Source of the DNA: Hydractinia symbiolongicarpus
Lineage: Eukaryota > Cnidaria > Hydrozoa > Anthoathecata > Hydractiniidae
Assembly (NCBI RefSeq): GCF_029227915.1
Contig: NC_079884.1
Location: forward strand, 18,788,001-18,852,000
Direction: 5' to 3'
DNA length: 64,000 nt
The position numbers were made by a program, and so were the translations under genes. A model generated the notes under the pieces. The model was not told where the DNA came from. It saw only the letters and a program-made list of their open reading frames with translations, and made no database searches. Positions 24,337-38,168 of this stretch are shown here, one piece after another. The stretch's first letter is position 1; every line of letters begins with the position of its first letter.

Positions 24337-27040
24337 GTCCTTTTACTCTCAATGGACTACGACGTCCCAACCTTTTTCCATAACGGCATGGCCTTATAAC
24401 ACCGTCAACTACGTGAACAGGCCTCTAAAGGTTGTCATATAACCTTTTGCCGCCTAAAACGGCCTTACACGCAAATCACGTGGTTCCACGTGCCTGTTCT
24501 GGTTGCCATTATCTAGTCCTACCACTATGAATGTAGTACGACGTCCCAAATCGTTTTACATTGCGGAATAGCCTCATAACACCGTCAACTACGTGAGCAG
24601 GCCTCTAAAGGGGTTTATATGGCTCTTTGCCGCCTAATAATGGCCTTACACATAAATCACGTCGCTCCACATGTCTGGGCAAGTTGCCATTGGTCTAGTC
24701 CTTTCATTATCAATGCACTACGACGTCCAAAGTTGTTTTCCATGGTGCCATGACATTATAACACCGTCAACTACGTGTACAAACCTCTAACGGCTGTTAT
24801 ATTACCTTTTACCGCCTATTAATGGCCTTATCCATAAATCACGTCGTTTGACACATCTGGGCAAGTTGCCATTGGTCTAGTCCTTTCACTATGAATACAC
24901 TACGACGTCCCAAGTTCTTTTCCATTGCACAATAGCCTTATAACACCGTCAACTACATGAACAGGCCTCCAAAGGCTGTTATATGACCTTTTGCCGCCTA
25001 ATAATGACCTTACACATCAATCACGTGGTTCCGCGTGTCTACACTGGTTACCATTGGTTTATTCCCTCGACACTCAATGGACTACAACGTCCTAAGTCTA
25101 TTTACATTGCTGCATGACGTTATAACACCGTTAACTACATGTGCATGCCTCTAAGGGCTGTTATATGACCTTTTGCCGCCTTATAACGGCCTTACACGTA
25201 AGTCACGTAGTTCCACGTGTCTGTTCAGGTTGCCATTGGTCTAGTCCTACCACTATGAATGTAGTACGACGTCCCAAATCGTTTTACATTGCAGAATAGC
25301 CTTATAACACCGTCAACTACGTGAGCAGGCCTCTAAAGGGGTTTATATCGCCTTTTGCCGCCTAATAATGGCCTTACACATAAATCACGTCGCTCCACAT
25401 GTCTGGGCATGTTGCCATTGGTCTAGTCCTTTCACTATCAATGCACCACGACGTGCCAAGTTGTTTTCCATTGTGCCATGACAATATAATACCGTCAACT
25501 ACGTGTACAGGCCGTCTAAAGGCTGTTATATGACCTTTTACCGCCTAATAATGACCTTGCACATCAATCACGTCGTTCCACATGTCTAGGCAAGTTGCCA
25601 TTGGTCTGGTCCTTTCACTCTCAATGCACTACGACGTCCCAAGTTGTTTTCCATTGTGCCATGACATTATAACACCACCAACTACGTGTACAGGCCTCTA
25701 CACCCTAATATATGACCTTTTGCCGCCTAATTATGACCTTACACTTAAATCACGTGGTTCCGCGTGTCTCCACTGGTTACCATTGGTTTATTCCCTTGAC
25801 ACTCAATGTACTACAACCTCCCAAATCGTCTTGCATTGCGCAATGGCCTTATAACACCGTCAACTACGTGTACTGGCCTCTAAAGGTTTTTATATTGCAT
25901 TTTGCATCGTAATAACGTCCTTACACTTCAATCACGTCGTTCCACATGTCTGGGCAAGTTGCCATTGGTCTGGTCCTGTCACTCTCAATGCACTACGACG
26001 TCCCAAGTTGTTTTCCATTGCGTCATGACGTTATAACAACGTCAACTACTTCTACAGGCCTCTAAATCCTGTTGTATGCCATTTTGCTGCCTAATAATGG
26101 CCTTACACGCAAGTCACGTGGTTCCGCGTGTCTGCATTGGTTACCATTGGTCTATTCCCACCAGTCTCAATGGACTATGACGTCCCAATCGTTTTCCATG
26201 GCGCCGTGACGTTATAACACCGTCAACTACGTGTACAAGCCTCTAAAGGCTGTTATATGACCTTTTGCTGCCTAATAATGACCTTATACATAAATCACGC
26301 CGTTCCACATGTCTGGGCAAGTTGCCATTGGTCTAGTCCTTTCACTATGAATACACTACGACGTCCCAGGTTCTTTTCCATTGCGCAATAGCGTTATAAC
26401 ACCGTCAACTACGTGAACAGGCCTCTAAAGGATGTTATATGACCTTTTACCGCCTAATAATGGCCTTACACATCAATCATGTCGTTCCACATGTCTGGGC
26501 AAGTTGCCATTGGTTTAGTCCTTTTACTCTCAATGGACTACGACGTCCCAAGTCGTTTTCCACAACGGCATGGCCTTATAGCACCGTCAACTACGTGAAC
26601 AGGCCTCTAAAGGTTGTCATATAACCTTTTGCCGCCTAAAACGGCCTTACACGTAAATCACGTGGTTCCACGTGCCTGTTCTGGTTGCCATTGGTCTAGT
26701 CCTATCACTATGAATGTAGTACGACGTCCCAAATCGTTTTACATTGCGGAATAGCCTCATAACACCGTCAACTACGGGAGCAGGACTCTAAAAGGGTTTT
26801 TTATGGCTCTTTGCCGCCTAATAATGGCCTTACACATAAATCACGTCGCTCCACATGTCTGGGCAAGTTGCCATTGGTCTAGTCCTTTCACTATAAATGC
26901 ACTACGACGTCCCAAGTTGTTTTCCATGGTGCCATGACATTATAACACCGTCAACTACGTGTACAGGCCTCTAAAGGCTGTTATATTACCTTTTACCGCC
27001 TATTAATGGCCTTATCCATAAATCACGTCGTTTGACACGT
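22900..27040 (+). repeat. 14-monomer offset pair (22900-~24850 and 25443-~27040)
   Basis: The offset is 2544 (14 x 182 = 2548) for 23038 with 25582 and 23168 with 25712. At about 25920 it changes to about 2180 (23740 with 25920), so the right copy lost two monomers. Between the copies, about 24670-25110 is itself repeated at about 27580-28005 (offset 2912 = 16 x 182). Confidence 0.8.
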
Positions 27041-27994
27041 CTGTGCAAGTTGCCATTGGTCCCGTCCTTTCACTATCAATGCACTACGACCTCCCAAGTT
27101 CTTTTCCACTGCGCAATAGCCTTATAACACCGTCAACTACGCGTACAGTGCTCTAAAGTCCGTTATATCACCTTTTGGCGCCTAATAATGACGTTACACA
27201 TAAATCACGTGGTTCCGCGTGTCTACACTGGTTACCATTGGTTTATTTCCTCGAAACTCAATGGACTACAACGTCCTAAGTCTATTTACATTGCTGCATG
27301 ACGTTATAACACCGTTAACTACATGTGCATGCCTCTAAGGGCTGTTATATGACCTTTTGCTGTTTAATAACGGCCTTACACGTAAATCACGTAGTTCCAC
27401 GTGTCTGTTCACGTTGCCATTGGTCTAGTCCTACCACTATGAATGTAGTACGACGTCCCAAATCGTTTTACATCGCGGAATAGCCTTATAACACCGTCAA
27501 CTATGTGAGCAGGCCTCTAAAGGGGTTTATATGGCCTTTTGCCGCCTAATAATGGCCTTACACATAAATCACGTCGCTCCACATGTCTGGGCAAGTTGCC
27601 ATTGGTCTAGTCCTTTCACTATCAATGCACTACGACGTCCAAAGTTGTTTTCCATGGTGCCATGACATTATAACACCGTCAACTACGTGTACAGGCCTCT
27701 AAAGGCCGTTATATTACCTTTTACCGCCTATTAATGGCCTTATCCATAAATCACGTCGTTTGACACATCTGGGCAAGTTGCCATTGGTCTAGTCCTTTCA
27801 CTATGAATACACTACGACGTCCCAAGTTCTTTTCCATTGCGCAATAGCCTTATAACACCGTCAACTACATGAACAGGCCTCCAAAGGCTGTTATATGACC
27901 TTTTGCCGCCTAATAATGACCTTACACATCAATCACGTGGTTCCGCGTGTCTACACTGGTTACCATTGGTTTATTCCCTCGACACTCAATGGAC

Positions 27995-28015
27995 TACAAC
28001 GTCCTAGGCTGTTAT
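27995..28015 (+). repeat. Truncated monomer junction (~61-bp deletion)
   Basis: GTCCTAGGCTGTTATATG at 28001 joins the middle of a CATTGCTGCATGACG-type monomer to the GGCTGTTATATG end. About 61 bp (the TATAACACCG block and flanks) are missing compared with 27270-27350. Confidence 0.88.
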
Positions 28016-28244
28016 ATGACCTTTTGCCGCCTAATAATGGCCTTACACAAAAATCACGTCGTCCCATATGTCTGGGCAAGTTGCCATTGGTCTAGTCCTT
28101 TCACTATCAATGCACTACGACGTCCCAAGTTGTTTTCCATGGTGCCATGACATTATAACACAGTCAACTACGTGTACAGGCCTCTAAAGGCTGTTATATT
28201 ACCTTTTACCGCCTATTAATGGCCTTATCCATAAATCACGTCGT

Positions 28245-28270
28245 TTGACACGTCTGTACTATGAATGTAG
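28245..28270 (+). repeat. Truncated monomer junction (~27-bp deletion)
   Basis: CACGTCTGTACTATGAATG lacks the CAAGTTGCCATTGGTCTAG region, about 27 bp. With the deletion at 28006 it accounts exactly for the 88-bp phase change across 27895-28899. Confidence 0.88.
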
Positions 28271-29999
28271 TACTACGTCCCAAATCGTTTTACATTGCAG
28301 AATAGCCTTATAACACCGTCAACTACGTGAGCAAGCCTCTAAAGGGGTTTATATGGCCTTTTGCCGCCTAATAATGGCCTTACACATAAATCACGTCGCT
28401 CCACATGTCTGGGCAAGTTGCCATTGGTCTAGTCCTTTCACTATCAATGCACCACGACGTCCAAAGTTGTTTTCCATGGTGCCATGACATTATAACACCG
28501 TCAACTACGTGCACAGGCCTCTAAAGGCTGTTATATTACCTTTTACCGCCTATTAATGGCCTTATCCATAAATCACGTAGTTTGACACGACTGGGCAAGT
28601 TGCCATTGGTCTAGTCCTTTCACTATGAATACACTACGACGTCCCAAGTTCTTTTCCATTGCGCAATAGCCTTATAACACCGTCAACTACGTGAACAGGC
28701 CTCCAAAGGCTGTTATATGACCTTTTGCCGCCTAATAATGGCCTTACGCATCAATCACGTCGTTCCACATGTCTGGGCAAGTTGCCATTGGTTTAGTCCT
28801 TTCACTATGAATACACTACAACGTCCCAAGTTCTTTTCCTTTGCGCAATAGCCTTATAACACCGTCAACTACATGAACAGGCTTCCAAAGGCTGTTATAT
28901 GGCCTTTTGCCTCGTAATAACATCCTTGAACGTAAATCAAGTCGTTCCACGTGCCTGTGCAGGTTGGGATTGGTCTCGTCCTTCCACTCTCAATGGACTA
29001 CGACGTCCCAAGTCGTTTTCCATAACGCCATGGCCTTATAACTCCGTCAACTACGTGAACAGGCCTCTAAAGGTTGTCATATAACCTTTTGCCGCCTAAA
29101 ACGGCCTTACACGTAAATCACGGGGTTCCACGTGTCTGTTCAGGTTGCCATTGCACTAGTCCTACCACTACAAATGTACTACGACGTCCCAAATCGTTTT
29201 ACATTGCGGAATAGCCTTATAACACCGTCAACTACGCGTACAGTGCTCTAAAATCTGTTATATCACCTTTTTGCGCCTAATAATGACGTTACACATAAAT
29301 GACGTGGTTCCGCGTGTCTACACTGGTTACCATTGGTTTATTCCCTCGACACTCAATGGACTACAACGTCCTAAGTCTATTTACATTGCTGCATGACGTT
29401 ATAACACCGTTAACTACATGTGCATGCCTCTAAGGGCTGTTATATGACCTTTTGCCGCCTAATAACGGCCTTACACGTAAATCACGTAGTTCCACGTGTC
29501 TGTTCAGGTTGCCATTGGTCTAGTCCTACCACTATGAATGTAGTACGACGTCCCAAATCGTTTTACATTGCGGAATAGCCTTATAACACCGTCAACTACG
29601 TGAGCAGGCCTCTAAAGGGGTTTATATGGCCTTTTGCCGCCTAATAATGGCCTTACACATAAATCACGTCGCTCCACATGTCTGGGCAAGTTGCCATTGG
29701 TCTAGTCCTTTCACTATTAATGCACTACGACGTCCCAAGTTGTTTTCCATGGTGCCATGACATTATAACACCGTCAACTACGTGTACAGGCCTCTAAAGG
29801 CTGTTATATTACCTTTTACCGCCTATTAATGGCCTTATCCATAAATCACGTCGTTTGACACGTCTGTGCAAGTTGCCATTGGTCTAGTCCTTTCACTATT
29901 AATGCACTACGACGTCCCAAGTTGTTTTCCATGGTGCCATGACATTATAACACCGTCAACTACGTGTACAGGCCTCTAAAGGCTGTTATATTACCTTTT

Positions 30000-31620
30000 A
30001 CCGCCTATTAATGGCCTTATCCATAAATCACGTCGTTTGACACGTCTGGGCAAGTTGCCATTGGTCTAGTCCTTTCACTATGAATACACTACGACGTCCC
30101 AAGTTCTTTTCCATTGCGCAATAGCCTTATAACACCGTCAACTACATGAACAGGCCTCCAAAGGCTGTTATATGACCTTTTGCCGCCTAGTAATAACCTT
30201 ACACATTAATCACGTCGTTCCACATGTCTTGGCAAGTTGCCATTGGTCTGGTCGTTTCACTCTCAATGCACTACGACGTCCCAAGTTCTTTTCCATTGCG
30301 CAATAGCGTTATAACACCGTCAACTACGTGAACAGACTTCTAAAGGCTGTTATATGACCTTTTGCCGCCTAATAATGGCCTTACACATCAATCACGTCGT
30401 TCCACATGTCTGGGCAAGTTGCCATTGGTTTAGTCCTTTCACTATGAATACACTACGACGTCCCAAGTTCTTTTCCATTGCGCAATAGCCTTATAACACC
30501 GTCAACTACATGAACAGGCCTCCAAAGGCTGTTATATGGCCTTTTGCTTCGAAATAACGTCCTTGCACGTAAATCAAGTCGTTCCACGTGTTAGTGCAGG
30601 TTGGGATTGGTCTAGTCCTTCCACTCTCAATGGACTACGACGTCCCAAGTCGTTTTCCATAACGCCATGGCCTTATAACTCCGTCAACTACGTGAACAGG
30701 CCTCTAAAGGTTGTCATATAACCTTTTGCCGCCTAAAACGGCCTTACACGTAAATCACGTGGTTCCACGTGTCTGTTCAGGTTGCCATTCCTTTAGTCCT
30801 ACCACTACAAATGTACTACGACGTCCCAAATCGTTTTACATTGCGGAATAGCCTTATAACACTGTCAACTACGTGAGCAGGCCTCTAAAGGTTTTTATAT
30901 GGCCTTTTGCCGCCTAATAATGGCCTTACACACAAATCACGTCGTTCCACATGTCTGTGCAGGTTGCCTTTGGTCTAGTCCTTTCACTATCAATGGACTA
31001 CGACTTCCTAAGTCGTTTTCGATTCCGTCATGACGTTATAACACCGTCAACTGCGTGTACAGTCCTCTAAAATCTGTTATATGACCTTTTGCTGCCTATT
31101 AATGGCCTTACACATCAATCACGTCGTCCCACATGTCTGTGCAAGTTGCCATTGGTCCCGTCCTTTCACTATCAATGCACTACGACCTCCCAAGGTCTTT
31201 TCCACTGCGCAATAGCCTTATAACACCGTCAACTACGCGTACAGTTCTCTAAAGTCTGTTATATCACCTTTTGGCGCCTAATAATGACGTTACACATAAA
31301 TCACGTGGTTCCGCGTGTCTACACTGGTTACCATTGGTTTATTTCCTCGACACTCAATGAACTACAACGTCCTAAGTCTATTTACATTGCTGCATGACGT
31401 TATAACACCGGTAACTACATGTGCATGCCTCTAAGGGCTGTTATATGACCTTTTGCCGCCTAATAACGGCCTTACACGTAAATCACGTAGTTCCACGTGT
31501 CTGTTCACGTTGCCATTGGTCTAGTCCTACCACTATGAATGTAGTACGACGTCCCAAATCGTTTTACATCGCGGAATAGCCTTATAACACCGTCAACTAC
31601 GTGAGCAGGCCTCTAAAGGG
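30000..31620 (+). repeat. ~1.45-1.6 kb satellite block present three times (30.0, 48.2, 53.8 kb)
   Basis: The block matches 48191 onward (offset 18191) and 53766 onward (offset 23766). All three share rare features: TTCGAAATAACG, CACGTGTTAGTGC, GCCATTCCTTTAGTCC and TAACACTGTCAAC. The 48-kb copy breaks off at about 49657; the 53.8-kb copy extends to about 55380, including TGTTCACGTTGCC and TTTTACATCGCGG. Confidence 0.87.
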
Positions 31621-34600
31621 GTTCATATGGCCTTTTGCCGCCTAATAATGGCCTTACACATAAATCACGTCGCTCCACATGTCTGTGCAGGTTGCCATTG
31701 GTCTAGTCATTTCACTATCAATGCACTACGACCTCCCAAGTTCATTTCCACTGCGCAATAGCCTTATAACACCGTCAACTACGCGTACAGTGCTCTAAAA
31801 TCTGTTATATCACCTTTTTGCGCCTAATAATGACGTTACACATAAATCACGTGGTTCCGCGTGTCTACACTGGTTACCATTGGTTTATTCCCTCGACACT
31901 CAATGGACTACAACGTCCTAAGTCTATTTACATTGCTGCATGACGTTATAACACCGTTAACTACATGTGCATGCCTCTAAGGGCTGTTATATGACCTTTT
32001 GCCGCCTAATAACGGCCTTACACGTAAATCACGTAGTTCCACGTGTCTGTTCAGGTGGCCATTGGTGTAGTCCTACCACTATGAATGTAGTACGACGTCC
32101 CAAATCGTTTTACATTGCGGAATAGCCTTATAACACCGTCAACTACGTGAGCAGGCCTCTAAAGGGGTTCATATGGCCTTTTGCCGCCTAATAATGGCCT
32201 TACACATAAATCACGTCGCTCCACATTTCTGGGGAAGTTGCCATTTGTCTAGTCCTTTCACTATCAATGCACTACGACGTCCCAAGTTGTTTTCCATGGT
32301 GCCATGACATTATAACACCGTCAACTACGTGTACAGGCCTCTAAAGGCTGTTATATTACCTTTTACCGCCTATTAATGGCCTTATCCATAAATCACGTCG
32401 TTTGACACGTCTGGGCAAGTTGCCAATGGTCTACTCCTTTCACTATAAATACACTACGACGTCCCAAGTTCTTTTCCATTGCGCAATAGCCTTATAACAC
32501 CGTCAACTACATGAACAGGCCTCCAAAGGCTGTTATATGATATTTTGCCGCCTAATAATGACCTTACACATCAATCACGTCGTTCCACATGTCTGGGCAA
32601 GTTGCCATTGGTTTAGTCCTTTCACTATAAATACACTACGACGTCCCAAGTTCTTTTCCATTGCGCAATAGCCTTATAACACCGTCAACTACGTGAGCAG
32701 GCCTCTAAAGGTTTTTATATGACCTTTTGCCGCCTAATAATGGCCTTACACACAAATTTACGTCGTTCCACATGTCTCTGCAGGTTGCCATTGGTCTAGT
32801 CTTTTCACTATCAATGGACTACGACTTCCTAAGTCGTTTTCGATTGCGTCATGACGTTATAACACCGTCAACTTCGTGTACAGTCCTCTAAAATCTGTTA
32901 TATGACCTTTTGCTGCCTATTAATGGCCTTACACAAAAATCACGTCGTCCCACATGTCTGTGCAAGTTGCCATTGGTCCCGTCCTTTCACTATCAATGTA
33001 CTACGACCTCCCAAGTTCATTTCCACTGCGCAATAGCCTTATAACACCGTCAACTACGCGTACAGTTCTCTAAAATCTGTTATATCACCTTTTTGCGCCT
33101 AATAATGACGTTACACATAAATCACGTGGTTCCGCGTGTCTACACTGGTTACCATTGGTTTATGCCCTCGACACTCAATGGACTACAATGTCCTAAGTCT
33201 ATTTACATTGCTGCATGACGTTATAACACCGTTAACTACGTGAGCAGGCCTCTAAAGGGGTTTATATGGCCTTTTGCCGCCTAATAATGGCCTTACACAT
33301 AAATCACGTCGCTCCACATGTCTGGGCAAGTTGCCATTGGTCTAGTCCTTTCAGTATCAATGCACTACGACGTCCCAAGTTGTTTTCCATGGTGCCATGA
33401 CAATATAACACCGTCAACTACGTGTACAGGCCTCTAAAGGCTGTTATATTACCTTTTACCGCCTATTATTGGCCTTATCCATAAATCACGTCGTTTGACA
33501 CGTCTGGGCAAGTTGCCATTGGTCTACTCCTTTCACTATAAATACACTACGACGTCCCAAGTTCTTTTCCATTGCGCAATAGCCTTATAACACCGTCAAC
33601 TACATGAACAGGCCTCAAAAGGCTGTTATATGACATTTTGCCGCCTAATAATGACCTTACACATCAATCACGTCGTTCCACATGTCTGGGCAAGTTGCCA
33701 TTGGTTTAGTCCTTTCACTATGAATACACTACGACGTCCCAAGTTCTTTTCCTTTGCGCAATAGCCTTATAACACCGTCAACTACATGAACAGGCCTCCA
33801 AAGGCTGTTATAGGGCCTTTTGCCTCGCAATAACGTCCTTGCACGTAAATCAAGTCGTTCCACGTGCCTGTGCAGGTTGGGATTGGTCTAGTCCTTCCAC
33901 TCTCAATGGACTACGACGTCCCAAGTCGTTTTCCATAACGCCATGGCCTTATAACTCCGTCAACTACGTGAACAGGCCTCTAAAGGTTGTCATATAACCT
34001 TTTGCCGCCTAAAACGGCCTTACACGTAAATCACGGGGTTCCACGTGTCTGTTCAGGTTGCCATTGCTCTAGTCCTACCACTACAAATGTACTACGACGT
34101 CCCAAATCATTTTACATTGCGGAATAGCCTTATAACACCGTCAACTACGTGAGCAGTCCTCTAAAGGTTTTTATATGGCCTTTTGCCGCCTAATAATGGC
34201 CTTACACACAAATCACGTCGTTCCACATGTCTGTGCAGGTTGCCATTGGTCTAGTCCTTTCACTATCAATGGACTACGACTTCCTAAGTCGTTTTCGATT
34301 GCGTCATGACGTTATAACACCGTCAACTACGTGTACAGTCCTCTAAAATCTGTTATATGACCTTTTGCTGCCCATTAATGGCCTTACACATCAATCACGT
34401 CGTTCCACATGTCTGGGCAAGTTGCCATTGGTCTGGTCCTTTCACTCTCAATGCACTACGACGTCCCAAGTTCTTTTCCATTGCGCAATAGCGTTATAAC
34501 ACCGTCAACTACGTGAACAGGCCTCTAAAGGCTGTTATATGACCTTTTGCGCCTAATAATGGCCTTACACATCAATTACGTCGTTCCACATGTCTAGGCA

Positions 34601-36530
34601 AGTTGCCATTGGTTTAGTCCTTTCACTATGAATACACTACGACGTCCCAAGTTCTTTTCCATTGCGCAATAGCCTTATAACACCGTCTACTACATGAACA
34701 GCCCTCCAAAGGCTGTTATATGGCCTTTTGCCTCGTAATAACGTCCTTGCACGTAAATCACGTCGTTCCACGTGTCTGTGCAGGTTGGGATTGGTCTAGT
34801 CCTTCCACTCTCAAAGGACTACGACGTCCCAAGTCGTTTTCCATAACGCCATGGCCTTATAACACCGTCAACTACGTGAACAGGCCTCTAAAGGTTGTTA
34901 TATAACCTTTTGCTGCCTAAAACGGCCTTACACGTAAATCACGTGGTTCCACGTGTCTGTTCAGGTTGCCATTGCTCTATTCCTACCACTACAAATGTAC
35001 TACGACGTCCCAAATCGTTTCACATTGCGGAATAGCCTTATAACACCGTGAACTACGTGAACAGGTCTCTAAAGGCTGTTATATGACCTTTTGCCGCCTA
35101 ATAATGTGCTTACACATCAATCACGTCGTTCCACATGTCTGGGCAAGTTGCCATTGGTTTATTCCTTTCACTATGAATACACTACGACGTCCCAAGTTCT
35201 TTTCCATTGCGCAATAGCTTTATAACACCGTCAACTACATGAACAGGCCTCCAAAAGCTGTTATATGGCCTTTTGCCTCGTAATAACGTCCTTGCACGTA
35301 AATCACATCGTTCCACGTGTCTGTGCAGGTTGGGATTGGTCTAGTCCTTCCACTTTCAGTGGACTACGATGTACCAAGTCGTTTTCCATAACGCCATGGC
35401 CTTATAACACGGTCAACTACGTGAACAGGCCTCTAAAGGTTGTTACATAACCTTTTGCCGCCTAAAACGGCCTTACACGTAAATCACGTGGTTCCACGTG
35501 TCTGTTCAGGTTGCCGTTGCTCTAGTCCTACCACTACAAATGTACTACGACGTCCCAAATCGTTTTACATTGCGGAATAGCCTTATAACACCGTCAACTA
35601 CGTGAGCAGGCCTCTAAAGGTTTTTATATGGCCTTTTGCCGCCTAATAATGGCCTTACACACAAATCACGTCGTTCCACATGTCTGTGCAGGTTGCCATT
35701 GGTCTAGTCCTTTCACTATCAATGGACTACGACTTCCTAAGTCGTTTTCAATTGCGTCATGACGTTATAACACCGTCAACTACGTGTACAGTCCTCTAAA
35801 ATCTGTTATATGACCTTTTGTTGCCTATTAATGGCCTTACACATAAATCACGTCGTCCCACATGTCTGTGCAAGTTGCCATTGGTCTCGTCCTTTCACTA
35901 TCAATGCACTACGACCTCCCAAGTTCTTTTCCACTGCGCAATAGCCTTATAACACCGTCAACTACGCGTACAGTCCTCTAAAGTCCGTTATATCACCTTT
36001 TGGCGCCTAATAATGAGGTTACACAAAAATCACGTGGTTCCGCGTGTCTACACTGGTTACCATTGGTTTATTCCCTCGACACTCAATGGACTACAACGTC
36101 CTAAGTCCATTTACATTGCTGCATGACGTTATAACACCGTTAACTACACGTGCATGCCTCTAAGGGCTGTTATATGACCTTTTGCCGCCTAATATCGGCC
36201 TTACACGTAAATCACGTAGTTCCACGTGTCTGTTCAGGTTGTCATTGGTCTAGTCCTACCACTATGAATGTAGTACGACGTCCCAAATCGTTTTACATTG
36301 CGGAATAGCCTTATAACACCGTCTACTACGTGAGCAGGCCTCTAAAGGGGTTTATATGGCCTTTTGCCGCCTAATAATGGCCTTTCACATAAATCACGTC
36401 GCTCCACATGTCTGGGCAAGTTGCCATTGGTCTGGTCCTTTCACTCTCAATGCACTACGACGTCCCAAGTTCTTTTCCATTGCGCAATAGCGTTATAACA
36501 CCGTCAACTACGTGAACAGGCCTCTAAAGG
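31621..36530 (+). repeat. Satellite segment with a rearranged copy at 55.4-59.0 kb
   Basis: About 32347-33480 matches about 55571-56700 with rearrangement, including the private CCAATGGTCTACTCC and TTATGCCCTCGACAC variants. About 34350-36730 matches about 56840-59222 at a constant offset of 22492 (34720 with 57212, 35265 with 57757). About 31621-32346 holds further satellite related to the adjacent GGGGTTCATATGG variants. No non-satellite sequence was seen. Confidence 0.82.
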
Positions 36531-38168
36531 CTGTTATATGACCTTTTGCCGCCTAATAATTGCCTTACACATCAATCACGTTGTTCCACATGTCTGGGCA
36601 AGTTGCCATTGGTTTAGTCCTTTCACTATGAATACACTACGACGTCCCAAGTTCTTTTCCATTGCGCTATAGCCTTATAACACCGTCAACTACATGAACA
36701 GGCCTCCAAAGGCTGTTATATGGCCTTTTGTCTCGTAATAACGTCCTTGCACGTAAATCACGTCGTTCCACGTGTCTGTGCAGGTTGGGATTGGTCTAGT
36801 CCTTCCACTATCAATGCACTACGACCTCCCAAGTTCTTTTCCACTGCGCAATTGCCTTATAACACCGTCAACTACGCGTACAGTCCTCTAAAGTCCGTTA
36901 TATCACCTTTTGGCGCCTAATAATGAGGTTACACAAAAATCACGTGGTTCTGCGTGTCTACACTGGTTACCATTGGTTTATTCCCTCGACACTCAATGGA
37001 CTACAACGTCCTAAGTCCATTTACATTGCTGCATGACGTTATAACACCGTTAACTACACGTGCATGCCTCTAAGGGCTGTTATAAGACCTTTTGCCGCCT
37101 AATATCGGCCTTACACGTAAATCACGTAGTTCCACGTGTCTGTTCAGGTTGCCATTGGTCTAGTCCTACCACTATGAATGTAGTACGACGTGCCAAATCG
37201 TTTTACATTGCGAAATAGCCTTATAACACCGTCTACTACGTGAGCAGGCCTCTAAAGGGGTTTATATGGCCTTTTGCCGCCTAATAATGGCCTTTCACAT
37301 AAATCACGTCGCTCCACATGTCTGGGCAAGTTGCCATTGGTCTAGTCCTTTCACTATGAATACACTACGACGTTCCAAATTCTTTTCCATTGCGCAATAG
37401 CCTTATAACACCGTCAACTACATGAACAGGCCTCCAAAGGCTGTTATATGGCCTTTTGCCTCGTAATAACGTCCTTGCACGTAAATCACGTTGTTCCACA
37501 TGTCTGGGCAAGTTGCCATTGGTCTAGTCCTTTCATCATCAATGGACTACGACTTCCTAAGTCGTTTTCGATTGCGTCATGACGTTATAACTTCGTCAAC
37601 TACGTGAACAGACCTCTAAAGGCTGTTATATGACCTTTTGCCGCCTAATAATTGCCTTACCCATCAATCACGTTGTTCCACATGTCTGGGCAAGTTGCCA
37701 TTGGTTTAGTCCTTTCACTATGAATACACTACGACGTCCCAAGTTCTTTTCCATTGCGCTATAGCCTTATAACACCGTCAACTACATGAACAGGCCTCCA
37801 AAGGCTGTTATATGGCCTTTTGCCTCGTAATAACGTCCTTGCACGTAAATCACGTTGTTCCACATGTCTGGGCAAGTTGCCATTGGTCTAGTCCTTTCAT
37901 CATCAATGGACTACGACTTCCTAAGTCGTTTTCGATTGCGTCATGACGTTATAACTTCGTCAACTACGTGTACAGTCCTCTAAAATCTGTTATATGACCT
38001 TTTGCTGCCTAATAATGGCCTTATATATAAATCACGTCGTTCCACATGTCTGGGCAAGTTGCCATTGGTTTAGTCCTTTCACTATGAATACACTACGACG
38101 TCCCAAGTTCTTTTCTATTGCGCTATAGCCTTATAACACCGTCAACTACGTGAGCAGGCCTCGAAAGG
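36531..38168 (+). repeat. 9-monomer tandem duplication (1638 bp), copy 1, no differences seen
   Basis: The segment is followed immediately by a second copy at offset 1638. Private variants shared at identical places include GCGCAATTGCC, GGTTCTGCGTG, GACGTGCCAAATCG, TTGCGAAATAGCC, CGTTCCAAATTC, TTTCATCATCAATGG, TAACTTCGTC and AGGCCTCGAAAGG. I saw no mismatch when comparing by eye. It contains a nested dimer copy (TTTCATCATC at 37531 and 37895, offset 364). Confidence 0.9.

Larger units (their letters stand above)
27041..29999 (+). repeat. Transitional satellite region with two truncated monomers
   Basis: This region has satellite only. Repeated variants include GGGGTTTATATGGCC, CATTGCTGCATGACG and CGTTTGACACGTCTG. 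Two deletions occur close together at about 28006 (61 bp) and 28257 (27 bp). They explain why 27895 and 28899 are 1004 bp apart (6 x 182 - 88). The first GTTGGGATTGG-type monomer of the right half starts at 28899. Confidence 0.85.
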
